24,624 nt of DNA. Source: Cyanobacteriota bacterium. Lineage in GTDB: Bacteria; Cyanobacteriota; Cyanobacteriia; PCC-6307; Cyanobiaceae. The DNA lies in the NCBI GenBank assembly GCA_947463165.1, contig CANHSW010000002.1, positions 1-24,624 of the forward strand, in the 5' to 3' direction. How positions within the stretch are numbered: position 1 is the first letter of the stretch; every line of letters starts with the position of its first letter. Made by a program: the position numbers and the translations under genes. Shown piece by piece: positions 8,633 to 16,668 of the stretch. The notes beneath the pieces were generated by a model that saw only the letters and a program-made list of their open reading frames with translations, made no database searches and was not told where the DNA came from.

Positions 8633-11600
8633 TCAAGGCTGGACAGGTTCAGGCAGTACAGGCTCCGTTTGCTTGCTGGCAGGAAACCAGTCAGATTCCA
8701 GATTCTTCATCAGAACATAAAAGGCGGGCACCACAAACAGGCTAGTGACAGTAGCCACCAACAGACCACCAAAGATCACTGAACCAACTGAACGCTGGCT
8801 CATGGCGCCGGCACCATGAGCCACCACTAGCGGGAAGAAACCAGACAAGGCCGCTGAGGCCGTCATCAGGATGGGGCGCAACCGGGATTCAGCCGCCCCC
8901 TTGACAGCCTCTGGAGCTGACAAGCCCGCCTGCATACGCTGATTAGCCAAATCAACAATTAATATGCCATTCTTGGCGGCTAGGCCAATCAGGGTTACCA
9001 GGCCAACTTGTGCATATACGTTGTTGACTTGATGCATAAGCACCAGGAACAGTAGCGCCCCGAGTACGGCCAAAGGCACTGTCATCAGAATAATCATTGG
9101 ATCTATATAGCTGCCATACTGGGCTGAAAGCACCAGATAAACAACAATTATGCCCAGAGCAAATACCACGGCAGCCAGGGAGCCCGCGGCTACTTCAGAT
9201 CGACTCAAAGCAGACCAGGCAAAACCGATGTTAGTGAAACTAATCTTGCTGAATGCAGCCTGCAAAGCCTCGATCGCCTGCCCACTACTCTTGCCAATAT
9301 TTTCCACTCCCTGAATCAGCACCGTGCGATACAAGTTATAGTGGCTAATAATTGGCGGCGCACTATCAAGATTGACTTTTACCACACTGGAGAGGGGGAT
9401 AAGATCGCCGCTGCCGTTAGGTACATAAAGGTTGTCCAGGTCTTGAACTACGTCTCTTTCCGAGCCTTCAGCCTGCACGTAAACCTGTCTATATTGGCCA
9501 TTCTCGTAGGTTTGGTTCACAAAAGTTCCGCCATTAAAAGCTCCCAGCACTTGCATAGCCTTACCAAAGTCAATATCAAGCGAAGCCATGCGATCACGAT
9601 CTGGGATTAGCCTCCATACCGGAGCATCGCTGAGATACTGGGTATAAAGATTGAAGAAATTTCCCGACGCCATGGCCTTTTTCACCAGCTCCCAGGCCAT
9701 GTTATACAGATCAGTGGGGCTATATCCACCATTGCTGAGATCATTAAACTGGAAGGAAAGTCCCCCCTGAGCGCTGAAGCCAGGCACCGCCGCTGGCGGT
9801 GCCGCAAGCACCTTGGCCCCAGGGATCGCCTCAAAGGATTTATTCATCCTTTTAATGATTGCCCCTGCAGATTGCTCCGGGGAATTCCGCTCTTCAATTG
9901 GCTTGAGTCCGAAGAAGAAAACACCTTGATTGAGTGCACCACCATTAAAGCCAAGGCCACCAATCATCTCTCCACTCACCACATCATCTTCCGCCTCTAC
10001 AATCTTTCTGGCTTGAGCAGCCACCTCCATCGTGGCATCAAGTGATGCCTGTGGTGGCAATTGAATGATGCCAAGGCCATAGCCTTGATCCTCAGTGGGC
10101 ACAAAACCAGTGGGAATAGCCGTAAATGCCAACCCGGCGAGCACCACACCAGCCAACAAAACGGCCACCACGATCCTGCGTAGACGGATCACCTGAGCCA
10201 GCAGGCGGGAATAGGTATTGGCAAAACTATCAAATAGTCGGTTGAAACCCCGGAAAATCGGCTGCAAAAATGTACCCAATACTCCGCCCAGCAAGCCAAA
10301 ACCAATGCACCAGGGCCAACCACCAAACAAGTAGCCATAGCCAGCTCCGAAGGCCGCTCCAATCAAAGTCCAAGCGATCCCTTTTGGCTCCGTCTTGCCA
10401 CCTCCAAGCAGCAGAGCTGACTGCAGGGGCTTACCAGAAATGGCATTAAACGTGCTTACAACAATTGAAAATACAATTGTGAGCGCGAACTGGCGATAGA
10501 TCACCCCGGTGGCACCCGGGAAGAAAGTGACTGGTACAAATACCGCCAGCAGCACCAAAGCCGTGGCCAAGATTGCGCCTGTGAGCTCCTTCATTGCATT
10601 AGAAGCAGCGGCAAAGGGCCGTTCACCTGCTTCAATCCTGGCCGAAACGGCCTCAACCACCACAATCGCGTCATCTACCACCAAACCAGTGGCGAGAATG
10701 ATGCCGAGCAGAGTGAGCTCGTTAATAGAAAAACCAAATATTTTTACAAAAATCAGTGCCCCTAGCAGGGCAATTGGCAAGGCCAGGGCTGGCACCATAG
10801 TGGCCTTCCAGTCCTGCAGAAATAAGAATATAATCAATAAAACCAGCACCACCGCATCCCGCAGGGCATCTAAGGCACCCCAGATCGAGGCATTAATGAA
10901 ATCAGTCTGGTCGAACACCTTCTCCAAAACAACCCCTGGCGGCAGGGTCTTCTCAAAGTTTTTGAGCACCACATCAACCTGCTTTGCCGTGTCTATGGCA
11001 TTGCTGCCCGGCAGCTGGATCACACCAAAACCGACACAGGGATAACCGGTTTTAGCATTTATAGCAGCTTGATTAAAATTTTGAAAAGCATATTCAGCCC
11101 TACCTACATCCCCCAGTCGAATTAAGCTGCCATCTGGCCCCTTATCAGACCCCTGCCCACCAGGACCACCGGCTAAAATTAAATTTTCAAATTCATCTAC
11201 AGACTTGAGATTTCCCTCCACCAATATTGGATAGGTGGTTTGATTTTTTGCCGTGGAAGGGGGGCCACCGATAGAGCCACCCACCACTATCTGGTTCTGG
11301 GAGCTAAGGGCATCGGTTACAGCCTGTACGGATAGGTTAAATCGGGCTAGTTTTTGTGGATCCACCCAGAGTCTATAGGCTGGATTGCTACTGCCAAATA
11401 CAGTCACTTGGCCCACCCCAGGAGAGCGAGTTAAGGGGTATGCCAAATTCAGCTGATACAGTCCGTTCAGATAGTTACGATCGAACTGCCCCTCGGTAGA
11501 GGTAATATTGTAAACCTTCAGGTAGCTGCTGGCCGTCTGCTGAACCGACACCCCCTGACTATTAACGCTAGAAGGCAACTGAGCTGAAGCAGTATTAACA

Positions 11601-11935
11601 CGATTGAGCACATTAACCTGATCAATATCGGGATCAGTATTAGCTTTAAAGAAAACGTTTATCTGACTGGCCCCTTCGCTAGTGCTAAAGGATGTGATGT
11701 AGTCCATCCCCGGAGTGCCATTAATTTGCTGCTCAAGGGGGCCGGTTACGGCGCTTTCCACGGTAAGGGCATCGGCGCCCGGCAGGTTGGCGCTTACCTG
11801 AATTGTGGGTGGTGCAATATTTGGCAAATTCTCAATTGGCAGCAGCGGCAAACTGATCATGCCCGCCAATAAAATCAAGATGCTGCACACCGTGCTCAGC
11901 ACGGGGCGGCGAATAAATGTATCTGAAAGACTCAT
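8633..11935 (-). CDS. HAE1-type RND efflux pump (AcrB-like)
   Basis: Inner-membrane proton/drug antiporter of 1100 aa, the pump of a tripartite efflux system. It starts with the typical MSLSDTFIRRPVLSTV. The proton-relay pair is Asp421-Asp422 in GLVVDDAIVVVE, and the partner Lys lies in LAAKNGILIVDLAN of the C-terminal half. Porter-domain segments such as NLPGADALTVE and GVGQVTVFG are present. Oddities: a Gly-rich insert near residues 256-270, and after TM6 the usual TPAL-like motif reads SGKPLQSALLL, followed by an extra hydrophobic hairpin (about 520-558) before the FNRLFD segment. The ATG overlaps the stop of the upstream adaptor gene by 4 bases (ATGA). Substrate is unknown. Confidence 0.93.
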   Translation of the reverse strand: MSLSDTFIRRPVLSTVCSILILLAGMISLPLLPIENLPNIAPPTIQVSANLPGADALTVESAVTGPLEQQINGTPGMDYITSFSTSEGASQINVFFKANTDPDIDQVNVLNRVNTASAQLPSSVNSQGVSVQQTASSYLKVYNITSTEGQFDRNYLNGLYQLNLAYPLTRSPGVGQVTVFGSSNPAYRLWVDPQKLARFNLSVQAVTDALSSQNQIVVGGSIGGPPSTAKNQTTYPILVEGNLKSVDEFENLILAGGPGGQGSDKGPDGSLIRLGDVGRAEYAFQNFNQAAINAKTGYPCVGFGVIQLPGSNAIDTAKQVDVVLKNFEKTLPPGVVLEKVFDQTDFINASIWGALDALRDAVVLVLLIIFLFLQDWKATMVPALALPIALLGALIFVKIFGFSINELTLLGIILATGLVVDDAIVVVEAVSARIEAGERPFAAASNAMKELTGAILATALVLLAVFVPVTFFPGATGVIYRQFALTIVFSIVVSTFNAISGKPLQSALLLGGGKTEPKGIAWTLIGAAFGAGYGYLFGGWPWCIGFGLLGGVLGTFLQPIFRGFNRLFDSFANTYSRLLAQVIRLRRIVVAVLLAGVVLAGLAFTAIPTGFVPTEDQGYGLGIIQLPPQASLDATMEVAAQARKIVEAEDDVVSGEMIGGLGFNGGALNQGVFFFGLKPIEERNSPEQSAGAIIKRMNKSFEAIPGAKVLAAPPAAVPGFSAQGGLSFQFNDLSNGGYSPTDLYNMAWELVKKAMASGNFFNLYTQYLSDAPVWRLIPDRDRMASLDIDFGKAMQVLGAFNGGTFVNQTYENGQYRQVYVQAEGSERDVVQDLDNLYVPNGSGDLIPLSSVVKVNLDSAPPIISHYNLYRTVLIQGVENIGKSSGQAIEALQAAFSKISFTNIGFAWSALSRSEVAAGSLAAVVFALGIIVVYLVLSAQYGSYIDPMIILMTVPLAVLGALLFLVLMHQVNNVYAQVGLVTLIGLAAKNGILIVDLANQRMQAGLSAPEAVKGAAESRLRPILMTASAALSGFFPLVVAHGAGAMSQRSVGSVIFGGLLVATVTSLFVVPAFYVLMKNLESDWFPASKQTEPVLPEPVQP

Positions 11936-13053
11936 CGGTTGACCTGGGCTGGATTTACAGGTTGCACGGAAAGGCCACTACGTAACTGGGCTAAATTACC
12001 TAGAATCACCTGGTCTGCTGCGGTAATTCCCTGGAGAACTGGATAGGCTCCAGCCTGCATCCTGCCTAGACCCACAGGCACCTGGATCGCCACGGGCAGA
12101 TCAGGGCGTGGCTTGGGATCAGGACTTCTAGCAAGCCTTCTGGTGGCCTCAGCCACGCTGACAGCCAAAAATACAAAGGGCTTGCCGGCCTGCATAAGCA
12201 CCGCCTGCTGGGGAATCATCAAATTCTGCCGTTTGGAAAAGATGATTGTTGCGCTAACCCGTTGATTGCTGCGCAGGGCAGCATCCGGGTTGTCAAAAAG
12301 AGCCTTGACCAGCAAAGTTTGGCGTTGCTTATCCAGGGATGGCGCCACGAAAGATACCGCCCCAGTAGCCGCCGGCCGCTTTGGATCTGGCCCCTTAAGA
12401 ATTACCTGAAGCCCTGGCACCACCCGATCAGCTAGCTCACCTGGCACATCCAACCGCACCCAGAGCTTGCTGTTATCAACCACACTGGCCACCACAGATC
12501 CCGCCTGAATTACATCACCAATTTTATAATTAAGATTGCCTACATGGCCTGGAATCGGCGACAGCACGTTTTTGTAGGCCAAAGTGGCAGAAGATGCCTT
12601 AAGCTGGTCGCCACTCTGAATCGCCTGGGTTACATAAAAATCGCGATCCTTGGTGGAAACCGCACCTTGCTGATTCAGGAAAATATATCGCTCAGCATTA
12701 ACGCGATCTTTGCGAAATTCGGCGGCATCAGCGTTAACACTTGCCTGTTGCTGAATCTGATCCAATACAAATAGCAGTTGACCTGGGCGCACCCGCTGCC
12801 CCTCATATACCGGCATTTTCACAATGCGACCGGCAATCTCAGGGGCCAGCCGCACTTCGCGGATCGCCTCAAGTGTGCTCTGATAATCAGCCGAATCCGG
12901 ATTTATTTCTGGCCGGGGAGTCACCAGTACCACCTGTGGTGGCGGCGGCAATGGCAGCCGCTTTTCACTGCAGGCCACCAAGCTGCCACAAATCAAGCTG
13001 CCGCCGATCAATAGGCCCAGCAGGCCAGGCGTGATCTGAACCTGACGACGCAC
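11932..13053 (-). CDS. RND membrane fusion (periplasmic adaptor) lipoprotein 1
   Basis: Adaptor subunit of 373 aa, HlyD/AcrA family, linking the RND pump to an outer-membrane channel. A lipoprotein signal with lipobox LVAC puts the lipidated Cys near residue 28. The lipoyl-like half motif (APEIAGRIVKMPVYEGQRVRPGQ) is followed by a helical hairpin around 100-150 and the second half motif (SPIPGHVGNLNYKIGDVIQAG). It starts at GTG 13053; no other in-frame start lies upstream. It overlaps the pump gene by 4 bases, which indicates translational coupling. It is paralogous to the adaptor encoded just upstream but looks much less GC-rich in base composition. Confidence 0.9.
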   Translation of the reverse strand: MRRQVQITPGLLGLLIGGSLICGSLVACSEKRLPLPPPPQVVLVTPRPEINPDSADYQSTLEAIREVRLAPEIAGRIVKMPVYEGQRVRPGQLLFVLDQIQQQASVNADAAEFRKDRVNAERYIFLNQQGAVSTKDRDFYVTQAIQSGDQLKASSATLAYKNVLSPIPGHVGNLNYKIGDVIQAGSVVASVVDNSKLWVRLDVPGELADRVVPGLQVILKGPDPKRPAATGAVSFVAPSLDKQRQTLLVKALFDNPDAALRSNQRVSATIIFSKRQNLMIPQQAVLMQAGKPFVFLAVSVAEATRRLARSPDPKPRPDLPVAIQVPVGLGRMQAGAYPVLQGITAADQVILGNLAQLRSGLSVQPVNPAQVNR

Positions 13054-13130
13054 AGGATCAACACATATCCAGGAACACTAACGGAGAAACGCAAACAGCC
13101 CTCAAACCTCCATCAAAGGTGAAATGGCAG

Positions 13131-14201
13131 TTAATCCAACCTGACCGACTGGCCGTGGCGCAGATTGATAACGCCGCTGGTGATCACCAGCTCGCCAGGG
13201 GCCAGCCCGCTGAGCAAGGGATAGCGAGTGCCCTGCAGCGGCCCCAGCCGCACGGGGGTCTGCAGGGCAAAGCGGCTGGAGCTGGGCAGTTGGCGCAATT
13301 CCGCCAGGGGAGCCTTGCCCGGTTGGCGCTCCAGGGAAGCCAAATTGCCAACTCGATAAACAAAAGCCTGACCAGCCAGGCTGGTCACCGCAGTGAATGG
13401 CACCGAGGCCTGCCAGGCCTGGTCAAACACCAGCTTGGTTGACAACCTCATCCCTGCCCGCAAGCGGCCCTTGGCATTGGCAAAGGCGGCCTTCACCAGC
13501 AATACCTGGCTGTCCGTACTCACGCCCGGATCGGCGCTCAGCACCGATCCCTGGGCCAACTCGCCGCCGGCGGCATCGAACAACCGCACCAACTGGCCCG
13601 GCCGCAGTCGATCCGCCAGGTGGGCCGGCAGATCGATACGAGCCAAGAGCCGATCGTTACGCAGCAAACTGCCGATCGGACTGCCGGCCTGAATCACGTC
13701 ACCGGGCTTGACCCGCACATCGGCCAAAGTGCCGTCGATCGGGGCGCGCAGTTGCTTGAAGCCCAGATCGGCGCGGCGGGCCACCAGGGCTTCTCGGGCC
13801 GCGATGTAGGTCTGGCGGTACTGGTCGCGGTCGATCGCGCTGGCGGCACCCTGGCGCACGAGTGCCGCATAGCGTTCAAAATTGAGCTGGCTGGTCTGCA
13901 TCTGGGCCTGCAGGCTGGCCACCTCGGCCCGCTGCTGGGTCTGGTCAAGCACCAGCAGCAATTGGCCCCGCTGCACCCGTTCCCCCTGCTGCACCAGCAG
14001 CTGCTGCACCCGACCGCTCGCCTGGGCCGCCAACTGGACACTGGCTGCCGCTTCCAGGGTGCTGACGGTATCCACCCCATCGGCAAAAGGGGCCTTAGCG
14101 ATCACCTCGGTGAGCACCCTGGCCAGGGGCCGCTCCGGCGGCTTAGACCCACAGGCCACCAGCAGCAGGCCCGGCAGCAGCAGTGAAGCAATACGGCGCA
14201 T
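13131..14201 (-). CDS. RND membrane fusion (periplasmic adaptor) lipoprotein 2
   Basis: A second HlyD/AcrA-family adaptor, 356 aa from ATG 14201. That start gives a compact lipoprotein signal (MRRIASLLLPGLLLVACGSK) with Cys17 after the LVA lipobox. The frame is open to 14411, but the extra 70 residues would precede the signal and run through the inverted repeat, so they are rejected. The family pattern is clear: a lipoyl half motif (AQASGRVQQLLVQQGERVQRGQ), a coiled helical hairpin with LDQTQQRAEVASLQAQMQTS, then RAPIDGTLADVRVKPGDVIQ. It lies 77 bases upstream of adaptor 1 on the same strand and is likely the first gene of the pump operon. GC content appears far higher than in adaptor 1 and the pump gene. 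Confidence 0.88.
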   Translation of the reverse strand: MRRIASLLLPGLLLVACGSKPPERPLARVLTEVIAKAPFADGVDTVSTLEAAASVQLAAQASGRVQQLLVQQGERVQRGQLLLVLDQTQQRAEVASLQAQMQTSQLNFERYAALVRQGAASAIDRDQYRQTYIAAREALVARRADLGFKQLRAPIDGTLADVRVKPGDVIQAGSPIGSLLRNDRLLARIDLPAHLADRLRPGQLVRLFDAAGGELAQGSVLSADPGVSTDSQVLLVKAAFANAKGRLRAGMRLSTKLVFDQAWQASVPFTAVTSLAGQAFVYRVGNLASLERQPGKAPLAELRQLPSSSRFALQTPVRLGPLQGTRYPLLSGLAPGELVITSGVINLRHGQSVRLD

Positions 14202-14242
14202 GGGCGGAGCGTATCGCCACAAGAGCGAAGATGGCGAATACA

Positions 14243-14271
14243 CATTTATGTCACCGGTAACCCAGCTGCAA
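14243..14271 (-). promoter_or_regulatory. Possible promoter of the pump operon
   Basis: On the minus strand TTGCAG (14271-14266) and TAAATG (14248-14243) are separated by 17 bp and could be -35 and -10 boxes about 40 nt before ATG 14201. The 17-bp spacer coincides with one arm of the large inverted repeat, as expected for a repressor operator. The -10 match is weak (3 of 6 bases). Confidence 0.3.
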
Positions 14272-14301
14272 CAAGGTTCAGCGGCTGGGTTACCGGTGAC
14301 A
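14249..14301. promoter_or_regulatory. 18-bp perfect inverted repeat between divergent genes
   Basis: Arms 14249-14266 and 14284-14301 are exact reverse complements (left arm TGTCACCGGTAACCCAGC), separated by 17 bp. Allowing one G-T wobble the stem extends three more pairs inward. Each arm also contains an imperfect 12-bp palindrome around ACCGGT. It lies between the start of adaptor 2 (14201, minus) and RarA (14317, plus), so a paired operator for a regulator of one or both genes is the best reading. A cruciform or miniature-element remnant is possible. Confidence 0.8.
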
Positions 14302-14316
14302 CTTTCGGGGGTGCCC

Positions 14317-16638
14317 ATGTCCCAGGTGCCACTGCCGCCGCTGAAAGTGGCGGGGCTGCCACTGCCGGAGGCTGCCTTGGCCGACCTGTTTAGCCACCAG
14401 CGAGAGGTCAACCTGGCGCAGCTGGCGCCCCTGGCCGAGCGGCTCAGGCCCAGGTGTTTGGAGGATTTCGTTGGTCAAGAGGCGATCCTCGGCCCAGGCC
14501 GCCTGCTAAGGCGCGCCATCGCCGCCGACCGGGTCGGCAATCTGATCCTGCATGGCCCACCAGGCGTGGGCAAGACCACCCTGGCGCGGATCATCGCCGC
14601 CACCACCAGATCCCACTTCAGCAGCCTCAATGCCGTGCTGGCGGGGATCAAGGATCTGAGGGCCGCAGTGGATGCAGCCCAGCAACGGCTGGAGCGCCAT
14701 GGACTGCGCTCCACCCTGTTCATCGATGAAGTGCATCGCTTCAACAGCGCCCAGCAGGATGCGCTGCTGCCCTGGGTGGAAAACGGCACCCTGACCCTGA
14801 TCGGCGCCACCACCGAAAACCCTTTCTTTGAAGTGAACAAGGCGCTGCTGAGCCGCTCGCGCCTGTTTCGCATGCAGCCACTGGCACCGGCCCAGCTGCA
14901 AGCCCTGCTGCAGCGGGCCCTCACCGATCCCGAGCGGGGCTACGGCGATCGCCAGGTGGCGATCACCCCAGAGGCGGCCGCTCACCTGGTGGATGTGGCC
15001 AGTGGCGATGCCCGCAGCCTGCTCAATGCCCTGGAGCTGGCGGTGGAGACCACCGAGCCCAACAGCGATGGGCTGATTCAAATCGATCTGAGCATCGCCG
15101 AGGAGTCGATCCAACAGCGGGCGGTGCTCTACGACAAGCAGGGCGACGCCCACTTCGACACGATTAGCGCCTTTATCAAGTCGCTGCGGGGCAGTGATCC
15201 GGATGCGGCTCTTTTCTGGCTGGCGCGGATGGTGGAAGCCGGCGAAAATCCTCGCTTCATCTTTCGTCGCCTGCTGATCTCCGCCGGGGAAGACATCGGC
15301 CTGGCCGATCCCCAGGCCATGGTGGTGGTGGAAGCCTGCGCGGCGGCGTTTGAACGGGTGGGTCTGCCGGAGGGCCTCTACCCCCTGGCCCAAGCCAGCC
15401 TCTACCTGGCAAACGCCGAGAAGAGCAACAGCCTGCTGGGGGTATTTGATGCCCTGAAGCAGGTACGCAACAGCAATGGCCAACAGGTGCCGCCCCACCT
15501 GCGCGATGCCAACCGGGATGGCAAGGCCTTCGGCGACGGGGTGGGCTATCGCTACCCCCATGCCTATGCCGACCACTGGGTGGCCCAGCAGTACCTGCCC
15601 AAGACGCTGCAGGGTGAGGTTTTCTGGCAACCGGGCAGCCTGGGCTGGGAAGGGGCCCAGCGCCAACGGCTCCAACTGCGCCGCGCCGCCCAGCTGGCTG
15701 CGGCGGCCGAAACCGAGCTGGAGCACTGCGAGCTGATCAGTGCCGGGCCCGCCGATGGCCCCCTGGACCTCTGGCTAAGGCGCCAGGCGGCGGCGGAGGG
15801 GGAGCGGCTAGATCGGTTGCGCCGCCGCTTTTGGCAGGGTGCCCAGTGGCAAAGGCACCAGCGGGTATTGGTGCTGGGGGCCCGATCGCTGCTCTGGGCC
15901 CTCGATCCCCTGGCCGCCACTCCAGAGGGGCAGGTGTTGGTGGCCGTGGAAAGCGCCGCCGATCGCCAGCGACTAGAGGCCCAGCTGCAACTGCTCGACA
16001 CCCTGCGCCGGCCGAGCATCCTGCTCTGCCAACCGGAGCAGCCTGCCCTATTGGCAGCGGCGCTAGAGGGGCCAGTGGAATGGGTGGCTGGCCGACAGCC
16101 GTTCCGCGGCCTGGCCCCGGCTGCGATCGAGGCCTGGATCACCTGCTTAGATGCGCGGCTGGCTGGCGAGGGGCAATGGCGACTGTTGTTCAGCGTGCCG
16201 CGGCTGGGCCCAGCTGGCGGCCTGCTGGCCCTGGGCCAACCGCGGGATGGGGCCCTAGCTGGCCTGCTTCAAGAGCTGGCCAACCTGGAACAGCAGGCCC
16301 TCGCCCTGGAATTCGCACCGGCCATCCACTGCCAAAGCTGCCTGGAGGATCGGCATTGGCGCCTGGATCGCGAGCGCTGGCAGGAGGCTTTGACCATGGA
16401 GATAACTCCAAATCGAATTGAGCGCTGGCTCGCCGAGGGCAGTTCCTGGCGGCGCCAACTGGAATCAGTGGCCAATCGCCGCCTCAGCCAGGGCGAACTC
16501 CAGCAACTACAAAGAGGATTTGAGGCCAACCTGGCCCAGTCTTTGCCACAACAACTAGAACACCTGCTGGTCACCGGCAGGCGTGGCCCCCAGTCCCCCT
16601 CGATGGGGCCCGCCAAGCGGACCCATCAGGAGGGGTAA
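14317..16638 (+). CDS. rarA: RarA/MgsA-type replication-associated ATPase with C-terminal fusion domain
   Basis: Clamp-loader-like AAA+ ATPase acting at stalled replication forks, 773 aa in total. The N-terminal part (about 36-440) is full RarA: LAERLRP, VGQEAILGPGRLL, Walker A GPPGVGKT (80-87), Walker B LFIDEVHRF (134-142), sensor GATTENPFF, Arg finger region SRSRLF, and the C-terminal RarA module ending in YLPKTLQGEVFW. The remaining 330 residues are a second domain seen in cyanobacterial 'RarA/unknown domain' fusions; the segment VLVLGARSLLWALDP resembles a degenerate nucleotide- or SAM-binding first strand, but this is weak. E. coli RarA is about 450 aa. ATG 14317 is chosen (GGGGG just upstream, after the inverted repeat); ATG 14248 is in frame but would translate the inverted repeat. 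Confidence 0.88.
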   Translation: MSQVPLPPLKVAGLPLPEAALADLFSHQREVNLAQLAPLAERLRPRCLEDFVGQEAILGPGRLLRRAIAADRVGNLILHGPPGVGKTTLARIIAATTRSHFSSLNAVLAGIKDLRAAVDAAQQRLERHGLRSTLFIDEVHRFNSAQQDALLPWVENGTLTLIGATTENPFFEVNKALLSRSRLFRMQPLAPAQLQALLQRALTDPERGYGDRQVAITPEAAAHLVDVASGDARSLLNALELAVETTEPNSDGLIQIDLSIAEESIQQRAVLYDKQGDAHFDTISAFIKSLRGSDPDAALFWLARMVEAGENPRFIFRRLLISAGEDIGLADPQAMVVVEACAAAFERVGLPEGLYPLAQASLYLANAEKSNSLLGVFDALKQVRNSNGQQVPPHLRDANRDGKAFGDGVGYRYPHAYADHWVAQQYLPKTLQGEVFWQPGSLGWEGAQRQRLQLRRAAQLAAAAETELEHCELISAGPADGPLDLWLRRQAAAEGERLDRLRRRFWQGAQWQRHQRVLVLGARSLLWALDPLAATPEGQVLVAVESAADRQRLEAQLQLLDTLRRPSILLCQPEQPALLAAALEGPVEWVAGRQPFRGLAPAAIEAWITCLDARLAGEGQWRLLFSVPRLGPAGGLLALGQPRDGALAGLLQELANLEQQALALEFAPAIHCQSCLEDRHWRLDRERWQEALTMEITPNRIERWLAEGSSWRRQLESVANRRLSQGELQQLQRGFEANLAQSLPQQLEHLLVTGRRGPQSPSMGPAKRTHQEG

Positions 16639-16668
16639 GGGCAACCACTCCAGCTCAACTAAGACAAC

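Noticed and set aside
9341..9610. Plus-strand open frame inside the RND gene
   Set aside because: It is antisense to a strongly conserved porter-domain region and has no recognisable family.
10509..11045. 178-codon antisense frame inside the RND gene
   Set aside because: It mirrors the conserved pump sequence; the length is explained by the codon pattern of the real gene.
13882..14316. N-terminal extension of RarA (start at 13882 or 14248)
   Set aside because: The early part is antisense to adaptor 2, and the later part translates the perfect inverted repeat; ATG 14317 gives a normal RarA start.
14202..14411. N-terminal extension of adaptor 2
   Set aside because: It would place 70 unrelated residues before a clear lipoprotein signal peptide.
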